Positions 1 through 9,100 of a stretch of 64,000 nt of DNA are shown here, piece after piece. Under the pieces are notes generated by a model. It saw only the letters and a program-made list of their open reading frames with translations. It did no database searches and was not told where the DNA came from. Numbering within the stretch: the stretch's first letter is position 1; the number at the start of each line of letters is the position of its first letter. The DNA comes from Streptomyces sp. S.PNR 29 (GTDB taxonomy: Bacteria > Actinomycetota > Actinomycetes > Streptomycetales > Streptomycetaceae). A program made the position numbers and the translations under genes. The stretch is from assembly GCF_030386795.1 (NCBI RefSeq), contig NZ_JANUQM010000006.1:464186-528185 (forward strand), in the 5' to 3' direction.

Positions 1-253
1 GATGCACCACGGGTCGCCGGGGGTAGATGAGCGTGACCATACGCGAAGCGGGTAGGAGACCGCAGTCACCGGTTGGGGTTGTGTGAGGCTTGTGCATATT
101 TGTGCCGGTGAGGGCATGCCGCTGACACCCCCTCCCCCGCCGCTCTGGGAGCGACCCGCGCACCCTCCGGAGGAACCTGGCACAGTGGGAGGGGGAACGT
201 TCGCGCCACGGCGAGCGTTACATACGTGGAACCGGTGCAAGGAGGGCGAGCGC

Positions 254-445
254 ATGACGTACGACCGGCTGGTGTGCGCTAACTGCGCGGCGCCCGTGAG
301 CGAGGGCCGGTGCCCCGTGTGCCGTGCGAACCGCGAGCGGCTGCAGCAGGAGAACTTCTTCGCGGGGCTGAACCCCATGGCGCTGATCGCGCTGCTGGTG
401 GTGCTGATCGCGGCGCTGGCGCTGCTGGCCCACCAGACCGCGTAA
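254..445 (+). CDS. Small zinc-ribbon membrane protein (63 aa)
   Basis: I do not recognise a named family. The protein has two CxxC pairs near its N-terminus (Cys8-x-x-Cys11 and Cys20-x-x-Cys23), which look like a four-cysteine zinc ribbon. A short charged linker follows, then one hydrophobic segment at about residues 39-59 that should span the membrane. The zinc ribbon would then be on the cytoplasmic side. The ATG at 254 was chosen because AAGGAGG lies at 239-245, eight bases upstream; the reading frame is open further upstream but has no comparable ribosome site. A strong hairpin follows the gene, so it appears to be transcribed alone. Its function is unknown; a small membrane-tethered regulator or adaptor is possible, but that is inference. 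Confidence 0.75.
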   Translation: MTYDRLVCANCAAPVSEGRCPVCRANRERLQQENFFAGLNPMALIALLVVLIAALALLAHQTA

Positions 446-468
446 GGACGCGGCCTGCGACAACGTAC

Positions 469-503
469 AAGGGGCCCGGAGCGATGTGCGCTCCGGGCCC
501 CTT
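469..503. terminator. Bidirectional hairpin terminator
   Basis: A perfect 15-bp stem (469-483 pairing with 489-503) with loop ATGTG lies between two convergent genes, the small zinc-ribbon gene and the LAETG surface-protein gene. It has no strong T-tract, as is common in Streptomyces. Confidence 0.8.
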
Positions 504-545
504 GCCGTCAGGGCATGCGTACGGTGCGTACGCGCGCGGCTACCG

Positions 546-1199
546 TCAGGCGGCAGCGCCGCCGCGGCCGCCCACGAGGCGCGGCAGGATGCGGAAGCCG
601 ATGCCACCGGCGATCATCGTGGCGGCGCCGACCAGCAGGAACGTGGTCTGCGCGGCACCGGTCTCGGCGAGCTCCTGACCGTTGCCCTGGGCCGAGGTGT
701 CGGAGCCGGAGGTGTCCGTGCCGGTGTCGGTGAGGGCCGAGGAGCCCTCCTCCTGGGCGGAGGTGCCGGAGCCGCCGTCGGGGTCGGTGTTGTTGCCGCC
801 GCCGTTGTCGTTGCCGCCGCTGTTGTTGCCGCCACCGTTGTTGCCGCCGCCGTTGTTGCCGTCGCCCGGGTCGGTCGGCTGGGTGGTCGGGTTGTCCGAC
901 GGCTCCTCGGTGGGCTCGGTGGGCTCCTCCGTGGGCTCGGTCGGCTCGTCGGTGGGCTCTTCCGTCGTGGGCGGGTCGGTGGGGATGTCCGTGGGCGGGT
1001 CGGTGGGGATGTCCGTGGGCGGGGCGGTCGGGTCGTCGCCGTCGACACTCACACCGACACCGACGTTGCTGTCGCCGACGCCGACATTCACGCCTATGTC
1101 GAGGGCCGAGGCGGCGCCCGCGGCGGTCAGCGAGGCGCCGGCCGCGATCACGGCACCGGCCGCGATGCGCGCGACGCGGATCCGCGTCTTCTTGGTCAT
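546..1199 (-). CDS. Sortase-anchored PT-rich surface protein with LAETG signal
   Basis: This 217-residue protein has the layout of a cell-wall-anchored stalk. It has a basic, Ala-rich signal peptide (about 1-32) and a short mature head (LDIGVNVGVG...). A Pro/Thr/Glu-rich repeat region follows (about 57-110), then an Asn/Gly-rich stretch (about 112-140). It ends with LAETG at 177-181, a hydrophobic segment at about 185-203 and a basic tail. LAXTG is the pattern used by class E sortases of actinomycetes, so the protein is probably secreted, cut between Thr and Gly, and joined to peptidoglycan. The ATG at 1199 was chosen because it starts the signal peptide directly; the longer open frame upstream has no signal-like sequence. 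The function of the short head is unknown. No sortase gene is in the window. Confidence 0.8.
   Translation of the reverse strand: MTKKTRIRVARIAAGAVIAAGASLTAAGAASALDIGVNVGVGDSNVGVGVSVDGDDPTAPPTDIPTDPPTDIPTDPPTTEEPTDEPTEPTEEPTEPTEEPSDNPTTQPTDPGDGNNGGGNNGGGNNSGGNDNGGGNNTDPDGGSGTSAQEEGSSALTDTGTDTSGSDTSAQGNGQELAETGAAQTTFLLVGAATMIAGGIGFRILPRLVGGRGGAAA
967..1022 (-). repeat. 24-bp tandem repeat inside the PT-rich stalk
   Basis: Two perfect 24-bp units lie at 967-990 and 991-1014, with the beginning of a third at 1015-1022. They encode the PPTDIPTD repeat of the surface protein. Unit length is a multiple of three, so gain or loss of a copy would keep the frame. Confidence 0.85.
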
Positions 1200-1429
1200 C
1201 TGGTTGCTACCCCCAGTAGCTGAATCGTCAGTGAGGCGGCGCTCGGGGCCGTGATCGACGGAGGTAGCTGCGGTGAAGCCCCCCGGTTCACATGCGCCCC
1301 TGAGATACGCATGCCGCGCTTCACCCTTCCCATTTTTCAAAGCAACGTCAAGGCCGTTGCGTGTGCATTGTCCATGGGTGGGCCGATTGCCAGGAGTTGC
1401 AGCGTGTGAGTGTGATGTAAAACCCAGAC

Positions 1430-1463
1430 AAAACACAACTGCCGCCCGAGGGGCGGCAGTTGT
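1430..1463 (-). terminator. prfB terminator
   Basis: A 13-bp stem (1435-1447 with 1451-1463, loop GAG) lies 14 bases downstream of the prfB stop. On the minus strand it is followed by the T-rich run TGTTTTGTC, which fits an intrinsic terminator. Confidence 0.8.
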
Positions 1464-1476
1464 CATGTCGACAAAG

Positions 1477-2583
1477 TTACTTCTCTTGCTGCTTGCGCCA
1501 GCGAATACCGGCTTCAAGGAATCCGTCGATCTCGCCGTTGAACACGGCTTCGGGGTTGCCGACTTCGTGCTCGGTCCGCAGGTCCTTGACCATCTGGTAC
1601 GGGTGCAGCACATAGGAACGCATCTGGTTGCCCCAGGAGTTGCCGCCGTCGCCCTTGAGGGCGTCCATCTTGGCCTGCTCCTCCTGGCGGCGGCGCTCCA
1701 GCAGCTTGGCCTGGAGGACGTTCATCGCGGTGGCCTTGTTCTGGATCTGCGACCGCTCGTTCTGGCAGGAGACCACGATGCCGGTGGGGATGTGCGTGAT
1801 ACGGACCGCGGAGTCGGTGGTGTTCACGCCCTGACCACCCGGGCCGGAGGACCGGTAGACGTCGATCCGCAGGTCGGACTCGTCGATGTCGACGTGGTCG
1901 GACTGCTCGACGACGGGCAGGACCTCGACGCCCGCGAAGGAGGTCTGCCGGCGCCCCTGGTTGTCGAAGGGCGAGATACGCACCAGGCGGTGGGTGCCCT
2001 GTTCGACGGAGAGGGTGCCGTAGGCGTACGGCGCCTGCACGGCGAAGGTGGTCGACTTGATGCCGGCCTCTTCCGCGTACGACGTCTCGTAGACCTCGGT
2101 CTTGTAGCCCTTCTGCTCGGCCCAGCGCAGGTACATGCGCTGCAGCCGCTCGGCGAAGTCGGCGGCGTCGACGCCACCGGCCTCGGCGCGGATGTTGACG
2201 AGCGCCTCACGGGCGTCGTACTCACCGCTGAGCAGCGTGCGGACCTCCATCTCGTCCAGTGCCTTGCGGACGGCGGCGAGCTCGGACTCGGCCTCGGCGC
2301 GGGTGTCCGGGTCGTCCTCCTCCTCGGCCATCTCGAACAGCACGGCGAGATCGTCGATCCGGCCGCGCAGGGCCTCCGCCTTCCTGACCTCGGCCTGGAG
2401 GTGGGAGAGCCTGCTGGTGATCTTCTGCGCCTCGTCCGGGTTGTCCCACAGGGACGGCGCGGCCGCCTGCTCCTCGAGCACGGCGATGTCTGCCCTCATC
2501 CTGTCGAGGTCCAGAACGGCCTCGATCGACTCCATGGTCGAGGAGAGGGACTTGAGCTCTTCGGATACATCGACGACTGCCAC
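1477..2583 (-). CDS. prfB: Peptide chain release factor 2
   Basis: Release factor 2 recognises UGA and UAA stop codons in the ribosomal A site and triggers release of the finished protein. The 368-residue length is normal. The catalytic GGQ motif is at about residues 249-251, within GPGGQGVN, and the codon-recognition tripeptide SPF is at about 204-206. The C-terminus GIRWRKQQEK is typical. The GTG at 2583 gives the usual start AVVDVSEELKSL; GGAGGG lies just upstream, though closer than usual. The reading frame is continuous, so the programmed +1 frameshift that controls RF2 in E. coli is absent here. The gene lies downstream of pkaB on the same strand, with a 187-base gap. Confidence 0.97.
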   Translation of the reverse strand: MAVVDVSEELKSLSSTMESIEAVLDLDRMRADIAVLEEQAAAPSLWDNPDEAQKITSRLSHLQAEVRKAEALRGRIDDLAVLFEMAEEEDDPDTRAEAESELAAVRKALDEMEVRTLLSGEYDAREALVNIRAEAGGVDAADFAERLQRMYLRWAEQKGYKTEVYETSYAEEAGIKSTTFAVQAPYAYGTLSVEQGTHRLVRISPFDNQGRRQTSFAGVEVLPVVEQSDHVDIDESDLRIDVYRSSGPGGQGVNTTDSAVRITHIPTGIVVSCQNERSQIQNKATAMNVLQAKLLERRRQEEQAKMDALKGDGGNSWGNQMRSYVLHPYQMVKDLRTEHEVGNPEAVFNGEIDGFLEAGIRWRKQQEK

Positions 2584-2770
2584 GCCCTCCAGCGTAACGG
2601 CTGTGGCAACCGACCTCGGCCGTGCGATCCCGCTCCCGCCGACCGGGGGCTGCGCCACCGGGCCCCCGCTTTCGGCCCAGCCCCCACAAAGGCAGGCATG
2701 CCAGCGCGGCCTGGGAGCAGCCCGGCAGGTGAGGGCGGCGGACCGGCCGGTCCCGCACTGGTGCCGGGTA

Positions 2771-4015
2771 TCAGGGGGACGCCGGGGCTGAGGTCCGGGT
2801 GTCCTGGGGGGTCGCCCCCGCGTCGTCGTCGCTCGTGGCCAGCCAGGTGCCGACGCCGATCGCCGCCAGCAGCGCCAGCGCGGCCGCGCCGAGGGCGGCT
2901 CTGCGGCGCCGGGCCGCCGCGCGGTTGCGGGCGGAGCCGGGGCGGGGGGCGCCCGTCGCGCGGGGGGCGCGGGCGGTGCCCCGGGCGCCGCCGGCCAGTT
3001 CGTCAGGTCCCGGCACCCGCATCGACGTATGCGTGTCCCGGTTGGAGTCGGCCGGCTTCGCCCCCGGCACCAGCGGAACCGCGCCCCGCCGCCGTACCCG
3101 CTCCACGGCCGGCGCCGGCCGGGCGGGGGCCTCCTCCTCGGCCCCGTCGGCCGACTCGGCGTCCGGCTCGTCCACGTCCAGCGGCGGCATCCCGGCCAGC
3201 AGGGGCAGCAGCTCTCGCAGCCGGGCGCCGAGCTCCGAGGCCCGCAGCCGCGAGGCCGGCGCCTTGGCCAGGCACTGGACGAGAAGCTGCCACAGTTCCT
3301 CGGGGATGCCCGGCAGGGGGACGACCGTCTCCGTCACGTGGCGCCGGAGCACCGCGCCCGGGTGGCCGCCGCCGAACGGCGTGAAGCCCGCGAGCAGCTC
3401 GTACAGGACGGTGGCGAGGGCGTAGATGTCCACGGACGCCCGTGGCGGCAGGCCCTCGACGATCTCCGGCGCCAGGTAGTCCGGCGTACCGATGATCTTC
3501 GTCGCGCGGGTGCGGCGCGGAGTGTCGATGAGCTTCGCCACACCGAAGTCCGTCAACAGCGCGCGGTGCGAGCCGCCGGGCCCCAGCGGGCCCTGCATGT
3601 CCAGCAGGACGTTCTCCGGCTTCACGTCCCGGTGCACGACCCCCGCGGCATGCGCGGCCGCCAGCCCGTCCGCGACGTCGGCCACGATCGCCACCGCGGC
3701 CTCGGGCGCGAGCCGCCGTTCCCGGTCGAGCCGGGTGCGCAGGTCCGTACCGCGGACCAGGTCCATGACGAGCGCGAGGTCGTTGCCGTCGACGACCAGG
3801 TCGCGCACGGACACGACGTTCGGGTGTTCGAGCCCCAGCAGCGCCGTGCGCTCCTGCACGAAGCGGCCCACGAGTTCCTCGTCGGACGCGAGGTCCTCGC
3901 GCAGCAGCTTGATGGCGACGGGTCCGTCCGGCCCCTCACCCAGCCACACCGTGCCGGCGCTGCCCCGCCCCAGGATCTGGTGGGCGGTGTACCGGCTGCC
4001 GATCTTCCGTGCCAA
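2771..4015 (-). CDS. pkaB: Ser/Thr protein kinase PkaB
   Basis: A membrane-anchored Hanks-type Ser/Thr kinase of 414 residues. The kinase domain covers about residues 9-270. It has a glycine loop GRGSAGTVW, ATP-anchoring Lys36 (VAIK), catalytic HRD at 128-130 with VKPEN, DFG at 156-158 and APE at 182-184. A proline/arginine-rich linker follows, then one transmembrane helix at about 373-394 and a short outside tail (about 20 residues). There are no PASTA repeats, so it probably does not sense muropeptides the way PknB does. Translation starts at TTG (4013-4015); TAGGAG six bases upstream supports this. The gene is 105 bases downstream of pkaA on the same strand. Targets are unknown, but a protein with an FHA domain, which binds phosphothreonine, is encoded just beyond pkaA. 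Confidence 0.95.
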   Translation of the reverse strand: MARKIGSRYTAHQILGRGSAGTVWLGEGPDGPVAIKLLREDLASDEELVGRFVQERTALLGLEHPNVVSVRDLVVDGNDLALVMDLVRGTDLRTRLDRERRLAPEAAVAIVADVADGLAAAHAAGVVHRDVKPENVLLDMQGPLGPGGSHRALLTDFGVAKLIDTPRRTRATKIIGTPDYLAPEIVEGLPPRASVDIYALATVLYELLAGFTPFGGGHPGAVLRRHVTETVVPLPGIPEELWQLLVQCLAKAPASRLRASELGARLRELLPLLAGMPPLDVDEPDAESADGAEEEAPARPAPAVERVRRRGAVPLVPGAKPADSNRDTHTSMRVPGPDELAGGARGTARAPRATGAPRPGSARNRAAARRRRAALGAAALALLAAIGVGTWLATSDDDAGATPQDTRTSAPASP

Positions 4016-4120
4016 GGCTGCTCCTACAGACGCGTGTTGCCGTCAAAAGTACGCGTCCGAAGAGCCAACCTTCACCGCGGAGGCGGAAATCACCCGGCAG
4101 ATGTCGACAAATCTCCAAAC

Positions 4121-5800
4121 TCAGTTGCCGCCCGAGCCGCCACTCCCGCTTCCGCCCAGGTTCTCGATCCACCCGGTCACGTCGTTGAACCAGCTGCTGA
4201 GCTGTGACCAGTAGCTCTTGCCCGTGCCGATCCAGTCCTGCAGCGGGCTCAGCTCCCAGATCAGCCACCCGGCGACGAACAGGATGACGATCGTGAACAG
4301 GCACCCCTTCAGGCAGCCGAGCCCGGGGATCCGCATCGGGTTGGCGCTGCGCTGCCGCGGCTGCCGGGGCTCACGCGCGGGCTGCTGGGGCGGCGGGGGC
4401 GCGGGCGGGGCGTACCGCTGCGGCTGCTGCTGGGGCGGCGGCGCGTACTGCTGCGGCTGCTGGGGGCGCCGCTGCTGAGGGCGCGGCTGCTGCTGGGGGC
4501 GCGGCTGCTGCTGCGGCCGGGCGACCTGCCGCTGGGGGCGGCGGCGCAGCGGGTCCTCGTTGGGGTCCAGGTACTGGACCTGCGTCTGCTCGTTGCGGTC
4601 GCGGGCGGCACGCAGCTGGTTCTGCCAGGGGTGCGGGTCCTGGGGCTGACCGGGCTGCCCCGGCTGCCCGGGCTGCTGCCCCGGCGGCACCGGCGGCATG
4701 ACGGCCGTCGGGTCGGCCGCGCCACGGTTCGGCAGGACGGCGGTGGGGTCGGCGGCGCCGACCGGTCCGCCGGTGTGCGGAAGGACGCTGGTCGCGGCGT
4801 TCGGGTCGTAGGCGCCCGCGCCGTGCGGCAGCACCTGCGTCGGGTCGGCGGAACCGGGCGCGCCCGGCGTGCCCGGCACGGGCGCGGGTGCCGGGTCGGG
4901 GGCGAGGAGTGCGCCGACGTTCTCGGCGGCGGCGATCTGCGCGGAGTTCGCGTGCACGCCGATGCCCTCGGCGACGACGCGCAGGCCGCGCGCGAGGTTC
5001 TCGGCGCTGGGGCGCTCGTTCGGGTTCTTGCGCAGGCAGCGCTCGATGATCGTCCACAGCGGGTCGGGGACGGTGGAGGGACGGCGCGGTTCGGCGCTCA
5101 GATGCTGGTGCAGGACCTCCAGGGCCGAGCCGCCGGAGAACGGCGGACGGCCGGTGACCAGCTCGTACAGCAGGATGCCGGCGCCGTAGATGTCGACCGC
5201 CGAGGTCTGCGGCTGCCCTTCCGCCGACTCGGGCGCGACGTACGCGGGCGTGCCGACGAACTCCTGGGTGCGGGTGAGGCCGGGCGAGTCGGCGAGGCGC
5301 GCGATGCCGAAGTCGGTCAGCATCGGGTGCATCTCGCCGCCGTTCTGCGCGAGCAGGACGTTCGCCGGCTTCAGGTCGCGGTGGACCACGCCGTCGGCGT
5401 GGCTGGCGGCGAGCGCGTCGGCGATCTGCGCGGTGAGCAGGGCGGCGCCCACGGGGCTGAGGGGGCCGTTCTCGCGCAGGTAGCGGTGCAGGTCGGGGCC
5501 GTCGACGAGGTCCATGACCAGCGCGAGCAGATCGCCCTCGACGACCAGGTCGCGGACGCGGACGATGTTCGGGTGGGTCAGCCGGAGCAGGACGGAGCGC
5601 TCCCTGAGGAACCGCATCACGATGTCCGGGTCGCTCGCGAGCTCCTCCTTGAGGACCTTGATCGCGACGGTCTCGCCGGGCTGTCCGGGCACGGCCGCCT
5701 CGGCGCCCGCGGTCTCTCGCTGGCGGGCTCGCCAGACGGTCCCCGTGGCGCCGCGACCGAGCGGCTCCTCGAGGAAGTACTTGCTGCCTACCGGCCGCAC
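4121..5800 (-). CDS. pkaA: Ser/Thr protein kinase PkaA
   Basis: A Hanks-type Ser/Thr kinase of 559 residues. The N-terminal kinase domain (about 8-275) has glycine loop GRGATGTVW, Lys48 (VAIKVL), HRD at 140-142 and DFG at 163-165. A very long low-complexity linker follows (about 290-490), containing repeated ADPT(A/S)V blocks, QPG triplets and runs of Pro/Gln/Arg. One transmembrane helix is at about 495-517, and the short outer tail ends in Gly/Ser repeats. The start is GTG at 5798-5800, with GGGAG about nine bases upstream; the nearby ATG is out of frame. The gene is paired with pkaB and divergent from the FHA-FtsK-like gene. S. coelicolor PkaA is known to autophosphorylate; partners here are inferred only. 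Confidence 0.95.
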   Translation of the reverse strand: MRPVGSKYFLEEPLGRGATGTVWRARQRETAGAEAAVPGQPGETVAIKVLKEELASDPDIVMRFLRERSVLLRLTHPNIVRVRDLVVEGDLLALVMDLVDGPDLHRYLRENGPLSPVGAALLTAQIADALAASHADGVVHRDLKPANVLLAQNGGEMHPMLTDFGIARLADSPGLTRTQEFVGTPAYVAPESAEGQPQTSAVDIYGAGILLYELVTGRPPFSGGSALEVLHQHLSAEPRRPSTVPDPLWTIIERCLRKNPNERPSAENLARGLRVVAEGIGVHANSAQIAAAENVGALLAPDPAPAPVPGTPGAPGSADPTQVLPHGAGAYDPNAATSVLPHTGGPVGAADPTAVLPNRGAADPTAVMPPVPPGQQPGQPGQPGQPQDPHPWQNQLRAARDRNEQTQVQYLDPNEDPLRRRPQRQVARPQQQPRPQQQPRPQQRRPQQPQQYAPPPQQQPQRYAPPAPPPPQQPAREPRQPRQRSANPMRIPGLGCLKGCLFTIVILFVAGWLIWELSPLQDWIGTGKSYWSQLSSWFNDVTGWIENLGGSGSGGSGGN

Positions 5801-6125
5801 GTCATGCGCTCCCTGCTGCTTGCCTGCGTTTCCGACCCACTGTAGTGCCGCGGCGCAAAAGCACCGGGTGTCGGCTTTCTGTAGGTCTTACGTCCGTGTC
5901 GTCGCACACGTTCGAAGGAAAGACGCTCACCTCGGTCTCCTGGTTGCTCATGGTGAACGTGACCGATCTCAAGCGGTCGCCCGAGCGGCATCTGGCAGGC
6001 ACTTTTGCGGGCAGAGCCGACCATTCAAGATCACATGTCACCGAGTGGCGGGCGCGCTGTCAGTGGCAGGTGCGAGGATGCCCTGCAGTACTGGCGACGT
6101 GCTCCAGAAGGGACCGCTGACGGCG
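5801..6125. other. Divergent intergenic region between pkaA and the FHA-FtsK gene
   Basis: This 325-base gap must hold the promoters for pkaA (leftward) and for the FHA protein gene (rightward). I see no confident -35/-10 pair, palindrome or small gene with a ribosome site. The rightward reading frame is open through much of it, so part may be coding if the FHA protein starts earlier, for example at the ATG at 6078. Confidence 0.5.
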
Positions 6126-9100
6126 ATGCAGATCCGGCTGACCGTCGTAGACCCGCTGGGCCCGTCCGGGCCCGCTCCGGCGCGGAGCCGGGCCGCGAGC
6201 TGCGACGTGCTGGTCACGGCGCCGGCCGGCACGGCCCTGGCCGCGGTCGCCTCGGCGCTGGCCTCCGCGGTCCTCGGCGGCGACGGCACGGGCACGGTGG
6301 TGCTCTACGCCGGTGAACAGCGGCTCGACCCCCAGCGCTGCACCCTCGGCGAGCCCCCGCTGATCGACGGCGCCGTGCTGTCCCTGGGCGCCCCGGGCGT
6401 GCCGGAGCCGCACCCGGAGCTCGACGACGCCCCCACCCAGCTCCATGTCGTCGCCGGCCCCGACGCGGGCGGCGTCCATCTGCTGCACGGCGGCGAGATC
6501 CGCATCGGCCGCTCCGCCGACGCCGACGTCCCCCTCGACGACCCGGACGTCTCCCGGCTGCACTGCGCGGTGACCGTCGCCCCCGACGGCCGGGTCTCGG
6601 TCGCCGATCTCGGCTCCACCAACGGCACCGTGCTGGACGGCACCCGTGTGGGCGCCCGCCCGGTCCCCCTCGCGCCGGGGGCCCTGCTGCGGATAGGCGA
6701 GTCGGCCCTGCGGCTGGCTCCGGGCGGCGGGCCGGGTGCGCGGCTGGAGACGGCTCCGGACGGGGAGGGGCATGTGCGGCTGTCCCCCGGAGGTGAGCCG
6801 GCTTCCGGCGACACGGCCGGCACGGCCGAGCGGACGTATCACGCCTACGGCACCCCGGGCTGGGGCGCGGCCGGGGGTGCCGTCGAGCCGCCTCCCGTGC
6901 CGGAGCAGGGCACGGCGCCCCGGATCGAGAGCCAGGGCACGGGCTCGACGCCGGCGGTCCCGCGTACGGCTTCCCGCGCGGGCACACCGGCGAAGGGCCC
7001 CCGCGACGGGGACACGCATGGCGCAGGGTCCGTCCTGGGCCCGCTCGACGGAGCCCACGCCGGCCACGCCGCTCCCGCTCAGGACACTCCTCCCCTCGGC
7101 AGCGGACGCAAGGGCACCCCGCTCCGGGGAACCGACGCTCCCCAGGGCGTGCGCAAACGCGGGGGCATAGCGGCGTGGGCGCGGCGGCTGGCCGGCGGGC
7201 GCGGTGAGCAGGGGGCGAGCGAGCACGGGGGGTACGACGAGCAGACGGCCGGTGCCGAGCCGGAGACGCCGGCCCCGCGGTCCCCGGTGCGGGAGACCTG
7301 GCCGGACCCGGCCGCGCTGCTGCTGACGGCGCTGGGTCCGGGGCCGCGGCTGTGGGAACGCGGTCCGGGCCATCCGGAGGCGCTCACCGTGCGGCTCGGT
7401 ACGGCCGACCGGGCGGCGCCCGACGGTTCGGGGCTGCTGCCCGCGGTGCCGGTGACCGCCGGTCTGCGCGAGGCCGGGGCGCTCGGGCTGGCGGGCCCGC
7501 GCGCGCGGCTCGCCGGGCTGACCCGCGCGGTGCTGGCCCAGCTGGCGGCGCTGCACTCCCCCGACACCCTGGAGATCGTCCTGCTCAGCGCGGACCGCTC
7601 CCGCTCCCTGGAGGAGCGCACCGCCGAGTGGTCCTGGCTGGGCTGGCTGCCCCATCTGCGCCCGGGACACGGCCAGGACTGCCGCCTCCTGCTCGCCTAC
7701 GACCGCGAACAGGCGACGGCCCGCACACAGGAGCTCCTGCGGCGCCTGGAGGACCACCTGGCGGATACGGGACGGCCCACCGGCCCCGGGGCGACGGCGA
7801 CGCCGTTCGCCTCCGTCCCGGGTCAGCCGACCGTGCCCGGGGCATCACAGCCGACCGCGTCCGGGCCGGGCCGGCCGGACCCATCGACCACGTCGGGCGC
7901 GGGGCAGCCCGTCGCGTCGATGCCGAGGCAGCCCGTCGCCACCGCGCCAGGACAGCCCACCTCGTCCGGGCAGGGGCGGCTCACCGTTTCCGGGGCGGGC
8001 CGGCCGACCTCCTCGGAGCCGGGCCGACCGGTGTCCCCGGGGCCGGGCCGACCACCGTCCGCCGCGCCGGGGCAGGCGACGCCCTCGGGGCCGGTGCAGG
8101 AGGAGAGGGCCAAGGCGCCCGCCGCCCGGCGCCCCTCCTGGGCGAGGGACGACGGGACCGACGAGACGGATTACTTCGCGGGGCCGTACACCGTGGTCGT
8201 CGTGGACGGGGACCCCGGTGGTGCCGACGTCCGCGAGGCCGTGGCCCGGCTGGCGCTGGAGGGGCCGCGGGCCGGGATTCATGTCGTGTGCCTGGCCGAG
8301 ACGGCCCCCGCCTCCCCGGCGTCCCCGGTGACGGAGACGTACGAGGCGGCCTGTGCGGTGTCGCCGGCGTTCCGCGAGTGCGGTGCCGTCGCGCTGCTCA
8401 GCGGTGACGTGGCGACAGCCCTGCGCCTGCTGCGGGTCGCCCGGGCCGGGACCGCGGCGTCCCCGGCCGGAGCGGACCGGACCGGCCCCGTCGGTCACGG
8501 CGCCGTGGCCACCGTGGACGCCGTCTCCCTCCCGTGGGCCGAGCGGTTCGCGCGGGCGCTGGCACCGCTGCGCACGGACGGTGCCGTCGCCGGGCGGCAC
8601 CCGCGCGTGTCCGCCCCGCTGCCCCAGGCGGCGAGGCTCCTGGACGAACTGGGCCTGGCCCGGGCCACCCCGGCATCGCTGATGGCCCGGTGGGCGGACG
8701 CGGCCGACGACGCGGAGGCGCTCGGCGGCCGGGCACAGGCGGTGCTGGGAGCGGGCCCGCGCGGGCCGGTCTGCGTGGACCTCGCGGCCGAGGGCCCGCA
8801 CCTGCTGATCGAGGGACCGGCGGGCAGCGGCCGTACGGAGCTGCTGCGGGCGGTCGTCGCGTCGCTGGCCTCGGCCGAGCGGCCGGACCGACTGGGCATC
8901 GTGCTGATGGACGGCCGGGACAGCGTGGGCGCGGCCGGCGGGCACGGCGAGGGCCTGCGGGTCTGTACGGACGTGCCGCATGTCACCACCCACCTCACCG
9001 CCAACGACCCCGTCCGCATGCGGGAGTTCGCCCAGTCCCTGAGTGCCGAGCTGAAACGGCGTGCCGAGCTGCTCGGGCGGTCCGGCTTCGCCGAGTGGCA

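Noticed and set aside
1..253. End of an upstream gene or a regulatory RNA
   Set aside because: All three plus frames have early stops and I see no family match, promoter pair or strong fold that would support a feature.
2581..2600. Programmed frameshift in prfB
   Set aside because: The whole RF2 coding region is in one frame with no internal stop, so no frameshift is needed.
7780..8110. Pro/Ser/Thr-rich repeats in the FHA-FtsK protein as a DNA repeat array
   Set aside because: Units are irregular in length and spelling; they look like a flexible linker and not a tandem array.
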